A stretch of 52,370 bases of DNA from an uncultured Lachnospiraceae bacterium (GTDB taxonomy: Bacteria; Bacillota; Clostridia; Lachnospirales; Lachnospiraceae). Below are positions 37,251 through 45,194 of the stretch, piece after piece (the stretch's first letter is position 1; each line of letters starts with the position of its first letter). A program made the translations under genes and the position numbers. The DNA lies in the NCBI GenBank assembly GCA_900319245.1, contig ONNQ01000020.1:21765-74134 (forward strand), read 5' to 3'. Under the pieces are notes generated by a model, which worked only from the letters and a program-made list of their open reading frames with translations, was not told the DNA's origin and ran no database searches.

Positions 37251-38139
37251 CTGATCCACCATCCTGGTATTTTGTTTCATCGGACTGCATACCGTCGTTA
37301 TTGTCCGCATATCGGCCTTCTAAGGCGTTCTGCAGTCTTTGTGTATTGATTTGCACGTTACTGGCCATAAACGCTTTCTCGGCCGCCTTCGCTGCTTTTT
37401 CGGCGGCTTGTGCGGCCTTTTCTGCAGCCGATACTGCTCTATCTGCTACACTATGCTTTGCTACAGGTGTAATTGCCTTATCAAACTGTGCCACCTGTTC
37501 TGAACTAAGGCCAAAAAGCATATTAAAAAATTCATCTTTGGTTTTGAAGTGCGGCCGGTCCTTTGCAGTAGCAATGACCCCATGATGGTCTTTTTGATAT
37601 GCAGCCTGGATCCTGCTAGCCTTTGATTTTTCGGAATTCATAAAATCAACAATCCCGCTTCTCATCGACTTGACCCACCGTTCTGCAGTCGATCCGCTAA
37701 TCTGGTCCGACAATTGTTCATAGTGTGTTCCTGTTATTCCTTTATCCAAGGCAATCTCAGATAAAAGAGAAAGCACAATCGGAGTATCTTTGCATGTTTC
37801 TGCTATTCCATCCAGCTCTGAACGTTTCACATTCTTCTTGAGCATTAACGCCTGTATTAACGCCATCTGATCCGGCGTCGGCGCCTTTGTCTGCATGGAT
37901 CCAATGACCTGCAGCATGCCATCAAATATGGCATTAAAATAGCCGGAATACTCCATGCGAAGTTTGCTTAAATCATTGTCGCGTTCTTCCGCTGCTTTCC
38001 GGCTTCGAAGTCCATAAGCCTCTGAACCTTCAAAACCTCTCAAAGCATTGATCTTGTCAGTGTACACACCAATAATCTCTGCTCTCTTTCCCTGGAATTC
38101 ACTCGCCCTTTTATAAAGGGCATCTGTTAATGCTACCAT
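37243..38139 (-). CDS. 298-aa element protein with Ala/Lys/Glu repeat, unknown
   Basis: Largest non-integrase gene of the element. N-terminal ~60 residues are charged and helical; the middle is globular. Residues ~235-255 contain AEKAAQAAEKAAKAAEKAF, a heptad-like Ala-rich helix repeating AAEKAAx, and the C-terminus is Asp/Gly-rich. No family recognised; could be a scaffold-like or DNA-associated phage protein. Encoded between the DUF6291-like gene and the small unknown gene, all on one transcript. Confidence 0.65.
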   Translation of the reverse strand: MVALTDALYKRASEFQGKRAEIIGVYTDKINALRGFEGSEAYGLRSRKAAEERDNDLSKLRMEYSGYFNAIFDGMLQVIGSMQTKAPTPDQMALIQALMLKKNVKRSELDGIAETCKDTPIVLSLLSEIALDKGITGTHYEQLSDQISGSTAERWVKSMRSGIVDFMNSEKSKASRIQAAYQKDHHGVIATAKDRPHFKTKDEFFNMLFGLSSEQVAQFDKAITPVAKHSVADRAVSAAEKAAQAAEKAAKAAEKAFMASNVQINTQRLQNALEGRYADNNDGMQSDETKYQDGGSDD

Positions 38140-38154
38140 CTATTTACCGCCTTT

Positions 38155-38721
38155 CTAGTCATACTTGATGTTTACCGACTGCCTTTTTCTATTCCATGCA
38201 TCAATCATTTCCTGTTCTTCCTTGCTATAGGCAGGGTTTCCCCTGGACCCCTTCCCCATCTCCACCCACCTACCGCTCTCGGAATCGGAATCACTATCAC
38301 TTACACCCACACTGCCCATTCCCTTTGCGCTATCACTGTCCTTTACTCTTTCCCTATCCTTTACAATATCCATATCGGCTTTATTGGCTTGTGTTCGGTT
38401 GCCTTCGCTTGCGGTTGTAAGCGCTCGGTTGCCTTCGCTTGCGCTCGGTTCATTCTGTTCTTTTGGCCTTCCACCTTTCGATCCGTTCTCCGAATTGATC
38501 CTGCAGCGCTCCTGGTACTTTTCATCATCGCGAACAATAGCATTTCGAAACACTGTATAAAAGCCCATCAGCATGCCATCATCTGTTATAAGCTCTTTGC
38601 CATTGCAAGCAAAATTGAATAACGCTTTGAACAGTATTCCGGCCTGCTCATCCGTACACACATTAACCAACGGTGCATTGTCCTTGTATATCAAAAAAGA
38701 TTTATGCTCCGCCAATTCCAT
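38155..38721 (-). CDS. DUF6291-like phage/element protein
   Basis: 188 aa. The first ~65 residues (KSFLIYKDNAPLVNVCTDEQAG ... split, ending in ALFNFACNG) fit the DUF6291 pattern found in phage and element replication regions, followed by RCRINSENGSKGGRPK and a Ser/Asp/Glu/Lys-rich tail with two copies of ASEGNR. Likely a replication-region protein; biochemical role not known. The ATG follows AAAGG by 6 nt and overlaps the end of the upstream HTH gene by about 20 nt. Confidence 0.65.
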   Translation of the reverse strand: MELAEHKSFLIYKDNAPLVNVCTDEQAGILFKALFNFACNGKELITDDGMLMGFYTVFRNAIVRDDEKYQERCRINSENGSKGGRPKEQNEPSASEGNRALTTASEGNRTQANKADMDIVKDRERVKDSDSAKGMGSVGVSDSDSDSESGRWVEMGKGSRGNPAYSKEEQEMIDAWNRKRQSVNIKYD

Positions 38722-38992
38722 CACCTGCCTTTTTCATTGCTCCAAGGGTCTTGATTGATCCATGCGCAGCTCTGTTTATGCGCTTAAAGTATTTCCTGAT
38801 CTCTGAATCGGCGATCTCTGGCCGCGCGTCCGGCAAGTAATACCCACGTTCTGAGCTGAGGATCACAATACCGCTTCTTCGCTCTTTCTGTACATGCCTT
38901 CGAATAGTTCTTGCATTGCAGTCAAATTGGGCTTCCAACTCCGCGCTATGAATAGCGTTCATTTCTCCCCGCTGCAGTCTTTCCGCGATCAT
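38702..38992 (-). CDS. HTH protein of the element (DeoR/HTH_11-like)
   Basis: 96 aa. A winged HTH covers about 15-60 (SAELEAQFDCNARTIRRHVQ followed by GIVILSSERGYYL), then a helical tail with RKYFKRINRAAHGSIKTLG. Such wHTH-plus-helix proteins often sit in phage replication modules. Its ATG overlaps the stop of the previous gene in ATGA, giving tight coupling. Confidence 0.7.
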   Translation of the reverse strand: MIAERLQRGEMNAIHSAELEAQFDCNARTIRRHVQKERRSGIVILSSERGYYLPDARPEIADSEIRKYFKRINRAAHGSIKTLGAMKKAGDGIGGA

Positions 38993-39192
38993 TCACTTTC
39001 ACCGGCCATCGAATCAAGCGCCTTGTCTAATACGCGCTTGTCAACTCTGATCACTGATCCGAAGCGCCTTATAGCGCCAATATCATCGAAGTACTTCCTG
39101 GCAGTGTTCCGGCTCAATCCGCTATACAGTGTCGCTTCCTGCAGTGTCAGCATCCTTGTATTGTTAATATCGCCTCTTGTGGCCTTATTCAT
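38989..39192 (-). CDS. Excisionase-like HTH protein (DUF6462 type)
   Basis: 67 aa with a MerR/excisionase-type HTH: MLTLQEATLYSGLSRNTARK then a wing with FGSVIRVDKRVLDKAL. This form is common in small integrative elements next to the repressor and may act as recombination directionality factor or as activator (AlpA-like). First gene divergent from the repressor; GAGG 8 nt upstream of the ATG. Confidence 0.7.
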   Translation of the reverse strand: MNKATRGDINNTRMLTLQEATLYSGLSRNTARKYFDDIGAIRRFGSVIRVDKRVLDKALDSMAGESE

Positions 39193-39258
39193 TTTTCAAA
39201 CCTCGCTTTCGTCTGAGTCCGTTTAACTTGCTACGGTGCACCTTGTGATGTTACAATA

Positions 39259-39363
39259 ACATAAATAATTATGTATTGTCGCCCACAAATTACATGCGGT
39301 TTTATGTATGTAAAAAGCGTTATATTTGACGTTTTGCACCATATATAACGCTTTATACATAAA
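39259..39363. promoter_or_regulatory. Operator region between the divergent element genes
   Basis: Contains three copies of TTATGTAT (39269-39276, 39302-39309, and inverted at 39355-39362), the palindrome ACATAA-ATAA-TTATGT (39259-39274), and a perfect 12-bp inverted repeat AAAGCGTTATAT / ATATAACGCTTT (39314-39325 and 39343-39354). It lies exactly between the two divergent starts, the expected place for repressor binding. Confidence 0.65.
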
Positions 39364-39381
39364 GGAAGGAGTCTAATAATC

Positions 39382-39942
39382 ATGTTAGAAGAATCAATAA
39401 ATGAGTTGAGAAAAGAGAACATAAGAAAAATAATTGAAGAGAAGCATTTGACGAAAAAACAGTTTGGAGAAATTGTAGGTGGTGAAGCAGATAAAAAGAC
39501 AGGCATTGCTACACCAATGCACCCCAAGAATGTTTCAACATATTTAAGCAAAAGAGGAAAGATAACGGATAAACTTTGTAAACGAGTATGGGATGCATTT
39601 AAGGCAGATTATGATTTAGAGTGGATCATGGGCGAAAGCCCTTATAAAAATCGCGAAGAAGAAAAAATAACAAAACTAATTGAACTCAACAAACAGCTTG
39701 CCGACTCTCATCGTGACGGCGTAACAATAAACAATTCCATCGCTGCTCTTGGACACTTTAGTGGCTTTCAGTTTGATTTTGATAAATCGAATAATCCATT
39801 TGATGCAGGTATTTTTGTTACGATCACTCGCGACGGCGTTACCTGGCAATTGTCAGTTGATGAATGGGGGGACTTGCAGAATCAGATATGTGATTATATT
39901 GAATTCGCCATAAAGCATCTCCCTTCAATAACTCAAAAATAA
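39382..39942 (+). CDS. Repressor-like HTH protein of the element
   Basis: 186 aa. N-terminal Cro/CI-type HTH (about 12-75: LTKKQFGEIVGG ... PKNVSTYLSKRGK ... WIMGESPY) with an insertion between the helices, then a ~100-aa C-terminal domain (about 85-186) with no protease motif. Likely keeps the element silent by binding the operator region upstream; opposite orientation to the other element genes is typical of master repressors. AAGGAAGGAG lies 10 nt upstream. No LexA-like Ser-Lys cleavage site is visible, so induction may be by a partner protein. Confidence 0.7.
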   Translation: MLEESINELRKENIRKIIEEKHLTKKQFGEIVGGEADKKTGIATPMHPKNVSTYLSKRGKITDKLCKRVWDAFKADYDLEWIMGESPYKNREEEKITKLIELNKQLADSHRDGVTINNSIAALGHFSGFQFDFDKSNNPFDAGIFVTITRDGVTWQLSVDEWGDLQNQICDYIEFAIKHLPSITQK

Positions 39943-39977
39943 CTCACTTTGTAACTCACTTTTAACTCAATAACTCA
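39929..39977 (+). repeat. Right arm-type repeat cluster
   Basis: Five direct AACTCA copies spaced about 9-11 nt, including the 20-bp sequence shared with 34950-34969. The cluster lies about 115 nt inside attR, as expected for integrase arm sites. The remaining gap 39978-40041 and the stretch 40166-40315 hold no recognisable gene. Confidence 0.7.
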
Positions 39978-40041
39978 CCAAATACATAATAATAGGACGG
40001 CGCTTCACGGCGCCGTCCATTGCTAGAAAATAGCATAAATA

Positions 40042-40083
40042 AAGGCTTTTCGGCGTCTATCACGGACAAACACGAAAAGCCTT
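40042..40083 (-). terminator. Element-supplied terminator for tRNA-Gln
   Basis: 11-bp stem AAGGCTTTTCG / CGAAAAGCCTT with a 20-nt loop, followed on the minus strand by TATTTATG, 9 nt past the tRNA 3' end. It replaces the native terminator displaced to 34853-34884. Confidence 0.6.
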
Positions 40084-40092
40084 AAATCTCTA

Positions 40093-40109
40093 CAGGGCTA
40101 GAAGGATTC
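40093..40109. other. attR core within the tRNA-Gln 3' end
   Basis: CAGGGCTAGAAGGATTC, same as attL at 34894-34910. It is made of the discriminator base, the 3' acceptor strand and part of the T arm, so tRNA function is preserved after insertion. Confidence 0.88.
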
Positions 40110-40165
40110 GAACCTTCAAAATGACGGAGTCAGAGTCCGCTGCCTTACCGTTTGGCTATAGCCCT
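40093..40165 (-). tRNA. trnQ: tRNA-Gln (anticodon CUG)
   Basis: 73 nt. Acceptor AGGGCTA / TAGCCCT, D arm GCC...GGC, anticodon stem GCGGA / TCCGT with loop CTCTGAC (anticodon CTG, reading CAG), T arm GAAGG-TTCGAAT-CCTTC and discriminator G. CCA is not encoded. It serves as the insertion site of the element. Confidence 0.93.
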
Positions 40166-40315
40166 TTATATATGTAAACGGCTTCGTGCCGGTTACAAAG
40201 CAGTATTATAGAGTAAGGTTTGAGATTTGACAAGACCTTTTTCCAAAAATTTTCTTCCAAAAATAATTTCAGATTATTTCCACCAAACCAGCATTATTTG
40301 CACGGTATTTCATAA

Positions 40316-40342
40316 AGAGGGAGCCTTCAACAGGCTCCCTCT
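40316..40342 (-). terminator. trkH terminator
   Basis: Perfect 11-bp stem AGAGGGAGCCT / AGGCTCCCTCT with a 5-nt loop and TTATG tail on the minus strand, 40 nt after the trkH stop. Confidence 0.6.
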
Positions 40343-40381
40343 CTCACTCAATTTCTTATATCCCCATTCTCAAATTCTTCA

Positions 40382-41824
40382 TCACGCATTCTTCCACACC
40401 GCCGGTGTCAGGAGGATCAGCATGGGATAGAGCTCCAGGCGGCCAGCCAGCATATCGAACATGAGGATATACTTGGTCGGCGTGCTCATGATGCTGAAGT
40501 TGCAGGTGGGACCGACCTTGGAGAGGCCGGGTCCGATGTTGTTGAAGGTACACGCCACCGACGTGAAGATGGTCTCCAGATCGTAGCTCTCCAGTGCAGT
40601 GATCGCCAGGATCGACAGGAAGAACAGAAGCATGTAGGTGGACAGATAGACGCTGACACTGTGCAGCGTGCTTCTGTCCATGGTCTTGCCGTCCATGGTC
40701 ACGTTTGTGACCGCGCGGGGATGCAGGTATTTGCGGATCTCGCGGTAGATGGTCTTGAACATGATCATCACACGGGAGACCTTCATACCGCCGCCGGTAC
40801 TGCCCGCGCAGGCGCCGACGAACATGATCAGCACCAGAAGCGCCCTGGAATACTGGGGCCACTGGTCGAAGTCCGCCGTCGCGAATCCGGTCGTCGTGAT
40901 GATGGATCCGACCTGGAACGCCGCATGGTGGAAGGCCATAAAGAGCGACGGGAACATATGCCGGATATTGATGGTGATCGTGATGATCGCAAATGCGATG
41001 ATGCCAAAATATCCCTTGAGTTCCGACATCTTCTTCACTTCCCCGAATTTCCTTCGCAGGATAAAGAAGTAGGCGTTGAAATTGACGCCGAACATGATGA
41101 TGAACACCGTGATGATGCCCTGCATCAGGGTCGAGTAGCTCGCACAGCTGTCATTGCGGACGCCGAAGCCGCCGGTTCCCGCGCTGCCGAACGCGATGCA
41201 CAGCGCATCGAATACAGGCATGCGCGCAATGATCAGGAGGATAATCTCCGCTACGGTGATGCCAAGATAGATGGAATACAGTATTTTGGCAGTTTCTTTC
41301 ATGCGGGGGACCAGTTTGCCGACCGTAGGGCCAGGGCTCTCCGCGCGCATGAGGTTCATATTGTAGCCGCCCGTCATAGGGAGCACCGCCAGAATGAATA
41401 CGATGACGCCCATGCCGCCGACCCAGTGGGTAAAGCTTCTCCAGAAGAGGCCTGTGTGGCTCAGTCCCTCGACGTTGGTGAGGATACTGGATCCCGTCGT
41501 CGTAAAGCCGGACACCGTCTCAAAGAGCGCGTCGGTAAAGCTCGGAATGTCACCTGTGATCACGAGCGGAATCGCACCCAGAATACTCAGGATGATCCAG
41601 CTCAGTCCGACGATGACCAGTCCTTCCCGCGCATAGTAGGCCTGGTTGGTCATCTTAATGGACGCAATGAGCCTTCCGGTGATGAAATATACGAACGCCA
41701 GGACAAAATATACAATGACCTGCTTTTCCCCATAAAAGAGTCCGCAGATGGCGGGCAGAAGGAGAAAGGCGCCGATAAACTCCACGACAATGCCGAGGAT
41801 CCTACGAATAATCTGATAATTCAT
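40382..41824 (-). CDS. trkH: Trk/Ktr potassium uptake membrane subunit TrkH
   Basis: 480-aa polytopic transporter of the TrkH/KtrB superfamily forming the K+ path. Repeated pore-loop signatures are visible (ETVSGFTTTGSSI, AFGSAGTGGFGVRN, ITTTGFATADF, CTFNNIGPGLSKVG). It lies 15 nt after trkA and is one transcript with it. Uptake is likely gated by nucleotides bound to TrkA, and c-di-AMP made by CdaA may influence it (known for related systems; inferred here). Confidence 0.95.
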   Translation of the reverse strand: MNYQIIRRILGIVVEFIGAFLLLPAICGLFYGEKQVIVYFVLAFVYFITGRLIASIKMTNQAYYAREGLVIVGLSWIILSILGAIPLVITGDIPSFTDALFETVSGFTTTGSSILTNVEGLSHTGLFWRSFTHWVGGMGVIVFILAVLPMTGGYNMNLMRAESPGPTVGKLVPRMKETAKILYSIYLGITVAEIILLIIARMPVFDALCIAFGSAGTGGFGVRNDSCASYSTLMQGIITVFIIMFGVNFNAYFFILRRKFGEVKKMSELKGYFGIIAFAIITITINIRHMFPSLFMAFHHAAFQVGSIITTTGFATADFDQWPQYSRALLVLIMFVGACAGSTGGGMKVSRVMIMFKTIYREIRKYLHPRAVTNVTMDGKTMDRSTLHSVSVYLSTYMLLFFLSILAITALESYDLETIFTSVACTFNNIGPGLSKVGPTCNFSIMSTPTKYILMFDMLAGRLELYPMLILLTPAVWKNA

Positions 41825-41839
41825 AAAGACCTCCTGTCG

Positions 41840-43195
41840 TCACTTGAGAATATCCCGGATGTCTCCAAAGCCAAGATGGGACGTAACAACGATGACGCTG
41901 TCTCCCACATGGATGCTGGAGCTTCCGTTGGGGATGATGATCCTGCCGCCGCGGCTGATGCAGGCGACCAGAACGTCGTCCTTGACCTTGAGCTCCGACA
42001 GCGGGATGCCGACGACCGGAGAATCCTTCTGGATCAGGAATTCAACGGCTTCTACCCTATTGTCACTGATCTTGTAGAGCGTCTCCACGTTGCTGCCGAT
42101 GGAATTCTGCAGCGCGCGGACATAGCGCAGAATGTTGTCTGCGGTGATATTCTTGGGATGCAGAAGTGTTCCCAGGTCCAGTCTCTTGATGATCTCGTCA
42201 AAATCCAGCCGGTCCACTTTGGTAATGACCTTGGCCTTGGAGCAGTTCTGGGCGAACATGGACAGGAACAGGTTCTCCTCGTCCATGCCGGTCAGCGTGA
42301 CGAAGGATTCGCACTCTCTGATGCCCTCTTCCATCAGGATGCCCTGATTGGCGGCGTCTGCATTGATGATGGTCGCCTTGGGCAGCAGTTCCGCGAGTTC
42401 CTCGCAGCGGTCTCTGTCCTGCTCGATGATCTTGACGCGGATGCCGGTCTCCAGAAGCTGCTGGGCCAGATAGAAGGCAATGGTGCCGCCGCCGATGATC
42501 ATGCAGTCCCTTACGCGGCGGCTCTTGAGGCCGATCCGGGAGACGAAATCACGGGTATTCTGTCTGGACGCCACGATACTGATGACGTCGCCCGTCTGCA
42601 GCACGAAGGCGCCGTGCGGGATCTCGACGTGATCGCCGCGCTCCACGGTGCACACCAGGACGTCCGTACCGGTTCTCTTGTGGATCTGGGCCAGCGGGCA
42701 GCCGTTGAGGACAGAGTCCTCCGGGACCCGTACTTTGACAATTTCCACCTTGCCCTTGGCAAAGGTCTCGATCTGTACAGCCGAAGGAAAGCGCAGCACA
42801 CGGGCCGCCTCGGTCGCAGCCGCATACTCCGGGTTTACGGTCAGTGACAGGCCCAGCTCTTCCTTGATAAAATCAATCTCCCCGTTGTAGACCGGGTTGC
42901 GAACGCGCGCAATCGTGTTGCATCCGCCTGCCTTCTTAGCGATCAGGCAGCACAGCAGGTTCAGTTCGTCAGAATCCGTCGCGGCGATCAGAAGGTCCGC
43001 AGACTCGATGCCCGCTTCCATCTGCACCGCGTGGCTGGCACCGTTTCCGATCAGCCCCATCACGTCGTAATTGTTGGAGATGTCTGTCAGAACGCCTGCA
43101 TTCACGTCAATAACAGCAATGTCGTGCCCCTCGCGGCTCAGCTGCGCCGTAAGGGCCGCGCCGACCTTGCCGCAGCCAACTACTATGATTTTCAT
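41840..43195 (-). CDS. trkA: Trk potassium uptake regulatory subunit TrkA
   Basis: 451-aa cytoplasmic gating ring protein with two RCK units. Rossmann motifs are visible at the start (VVGCGKVGAALTAQLSREG) and in the middle (MIIGGGTIAFYLAQQLLETG), each followed by a C-terminal RCK_C ligand domain. Binds NAD(H) or ATP/ADP to control TrkH. Precedes trkH directly. Confidence 0.95.
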   Translation of the reverse strand: MKIIVVGCGKVGAALTAQLSREGHDIAVIDVNAGVLTDISNNYDVMGLIGNGASHAVQMEAGIESADLLIAATDSDELNLLCCLIAKKAGGCNTIARVRNPVYNGEIDFIKEELGLSLTVNPEYAAATEAARVLRFPSAVQIETFAKGKVEIVKVRVPEDSVLNGCPLAQIHKRTGTDVLVCTVERGDHVEIPHGAFVLQTGDVISIVASRQNTRDFVSRIGLKSRRVRDCMIIGGGTIAFYLAQQLLETGIRVKIIEQDRDRCEELAELLPKATIINADAANQGILMEEGIRECESFVTLTGMDEENLFLSMFAQNCSKAKVITKVDRLDFDEIIKRLDLGTLLHPKNITADNILRYVRALQNSIGSNVETLYKISDNRVEAVEFLIQKDSPVVGIPLSELKVKDDVLVACISRGGRIIIPNGSSSIHVGDSVIVVTSHLGFGDIRDILK

Positions 43196-43226
43196 GTTTC
43201 TCTTCCCCTTTTTTATAACGATCTGC

Positions 43227-44495
43227 TTACGCGGGATCCATAACGACTCTCAGAAGGTCGCCTTCCTCCACGTCGGCAGATACGGACATATCCTCTTCCA
43301 GCACAAGCTCCAAGTCGATGATCTCCTTTGGATGAGGTGCGCTGTCCACTTCTTCTCCATTTTGATTATACATTGCTTTGACCAGAATCGGAATATCTCT
43401 TCCGTCGGGTTTCATCACCTCGATGCGATCGCCGACGCAGAATTTATTCCGCTGCATGATCCTGGCCCTGTTCTCGGGCGTGATCTTTTCGACGATGCCC
43501 AGAAAGACCGCTTCGTTGACATAGGTATTGCTGTCATAGACCATGGAATCCTGGTCGGGCCGTCCGTAGTAGAAGCCGGTCGTAAAGCGCCTGTAGGTGC
43601 ACTTACGGATCGCGTCCATGTACTGCGGAATTCTGGACTGATACAGTTCCTCGCTCTCGAGGTAATCGTCGATGGCCTGTCTGTACGCCCTGCCGACCGA
43701 CGCCACGTAGAGCGCCGTCTTCATGCGGCCCTCGATCTTGAGACTGTTGACCCCGGCCTTTAACAAATCCGGGATGTGGTCGATCATGCACAGATCCCTG
43801 GAGTTGAAGACGAAGGTTCCACGCTCATTCTCCTCCACCGGCAGGTACACGCCGGGCCTGGACTCCTCCATGACCGCGTATTTCCAGCGGCAGGGGTGGG
43901 TGCAGGCGCCCCGGTTGGCGTCCCGTCCCGTGAAATAGTTGGACAGGAGGCATCGTCCCGAGTAGGAAATGCACATGGCGCCGTGTACGAAGGCCTCGAT
44001 CTCCCTGTCCTCGGGGATTGCCCGCCGAATCTGTGCGATCTCGTTTAAGCTCAGTTCCCTCGCGCAGACCACGCGCTCCGCGCCCATCTCGAACCAGAAA
44101 TTGAAGGTTCCGTAGTTGGTGTTGTTGGCCTGGGTGGAAATGTGGATCGGGATCTTGGGGCAGGCCTTGCGGGCCAGCATGAACATACCCGGATCCGCCA
44201 CCAGGATCGCATCGGGCCCTAGCGCCGCCAATTGGCCAAAATACTGCTCCGCCCCGGCCAAATCGCTATTGTGGGCCAAAATATTGGCTGTGACAAAGAC
44301 TTTCACGCCGTGTTCGTGGGCGTAGCGGATGCCCTCCGCCATCTCCTCATGAGAAAAATTCCTCGCCTTGGCGCGCAGACCGTAGGCTTCGCCGCCGATA
44401 TACACGGCGTCCGCGCCGTAGCGGACAGCGGTCTTTAATACTTCCAGGTCCTTGGCCGGCATCAGAAGCTCCGGCCGTATCATATCATCTCTCAT
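43227..44495 (-). CDS. trhP: Peptidase U32 family protein, tRNA hydroxylation protein TrhP type
   Basis: 422 aa. The U32 signature is visible: EAFVHGAMCISYSGRC followed by Cys-containing ACTHPCRW. Members once called collagenases act in prephenate-dependent tRNA hydroxylation of U34 (ho5U). The gene directly follows trmR, whose product methylates ho5U to mo5U, as in the Bacillus yrrMNO operon. GAGG lies 5 nt upstream of the ATG. Confidence 0.85.
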   Translation of the reverse strand: MRDDMIRPELLMPAKDLEVLKTAVRYGADAVYIGGEAYGLRAKARNFSHEEMAEGIRYAHEHGVKVFVTANILAHNSDLAGAEQYFGQLAALGPDAILVADPGMFMLARKACPKIPIHISTQANNTNYGTFNFWFEMGAERVVCARELSLNEIAQIRRAIPEDREIEAFVHGAMCISYSGRCLLSNYFTGRDANRGACTHPCRWKYAVMEESRPGVYLPVEENERGTFVFNSRDLCMIDHIPDLLKAGVNSLKIEGRMKTALYVASVGRAYRQAIDDYLESEELYQSRIPQYMDAIRKCTYRRFTTGFYYGRPDQDSMVYDSNTYVNEAVFLGIVEKITPENRARIMQRNKFCVGDRIEVMKPDGRDIPILVKAMYNQNGEEVDSAPHPKEIIDLELVLEEDMSVSADVEEGDLLRVVMDPA

Positions 44496-44519
44496 AGTTT
44501 CCTCATTTACAGGTGTTCT

Positions 44520-45194
44520 TTATATGCGCCGTTTGACTGACAGGGCTGCCCCGTCGCCGGTCTCCATGAGGACCGTACGAAGGCGGGGATCTCGTGAGAT
44601 CGCCGTCAAATACTCGCGCATCCTCTTGTGGATCGTGCGGTCCCGGCGCTTGACAACAAACTTGGATTCCAGGATCTCTCCCTCCTTGAGCACGTTGTCG
44701 GTGAGGAGCACGCCGCCTGGGGGGAGGAGCCTTATGATGTCGGGCAAGTAGCGGATATACTGTCCTTTGGCCGCGTCCAGGAAAATGAAGTCGAAAGGGC
44801 CGTCCAGTTCCTGCAGGATGTCCGCTGCGTCGCCCTCCATGAGGGTGATCCCCTCCGCGCCAAATCGTGCGAAGTTGTCTCTGGCCTGTGCGGCCCGCGC
44901 GTGGTCCTTCTCGATCGTAACGATCTTGCAGGGCCCAGGCGCATAGGTGTGCATGACAAGGGCCGAATAGCCCACTGCCGTCCCGATTTCCAGTATCCTC
45001 TCGGGCGCCGCCATTTCCAGAATACACTGAATAAGGCCCCGGGTGTGGGGCCGAATGATCGGTACGCCTTCTTCCAGGGCCTGTCTCTCTAATTCTCTGA
45101 GCTCCTGCGTCTCCGAAGCGTGCATTGCCTCCGCAAATACGCCGATCCGCTCGCCGATTTCTCTCTGTGCTGCCAGCTTGTCCAGATCCGTCAT
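44520..45194 (-). CDS. trmR: tRNA 5-hydroxyuridine methyltransferase TrmR (O-methyltransferase)
   Basis: 224-aa SAM-dependent class I methyltransferase of the catechol-O-methyltransferase-like family. Motif I is ILEIGTAVGYSALVM; the metal/substrate region contains DFIFLDAAKG and DNVLKEG. TrmR converts ho5U34 to mo5U34 in Firmicutes. The name rests on pairing with the U32 gene. Its ATG overlaps the previous stop (ATGA). Confidence 0.82.
   Translation of the reverse strand: MTDLDKLAAQREIGERIGVFAEAMHASETQELRELERQALEEGVPIIRPHTRGLIQCILEMAAPERILEIGTAVGYSALVMHTYAPGPCKIVTIEKDHARAAQARDNFARFGAEGITLMEGDAADILQELDGPFDFIFLDAAKGQYIRYLPDIIRLLPPGGVLLTDNVLKEGEILESKFVVKRRDRTIHKRMREYLTAISRDPRLRTVLMETGDGAALSVKRRI

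Larger units (their letters stand above)
34894..40109. mobile_element. 5.2-kb integrative mini-element in tRNA-Gln
   Basis: Bounded by 17-bp core repeats and flanked inside by shared arm-type repeats. Contents from right to left: repressor-like gene (plus strand); then, divergently, an excisionase-like HTH gene, a second HTH gene, a DUF6291-like gene, a 298-aa unknown, a small unknown, a small-terminase-like HTH gene, a short membrane protein and the integrase next to attL. Base composition is visibly more AT-rich than the host. No structural phage, large terminase, relaxase or conjugation genes. Gene plan resembles phage satellites/PICI-like islands, but no capsid-interference or primase gene was recognised, so 'satellite-like' is inference. 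Confidence 0.85.

Noticed and set aside
38989-39942. Restriction-modification or toxin-antitoxin system in the element
   Set aside because: The proteins are HTH regulators; no nuclease, methylase, toxin or kinase motif is visible.
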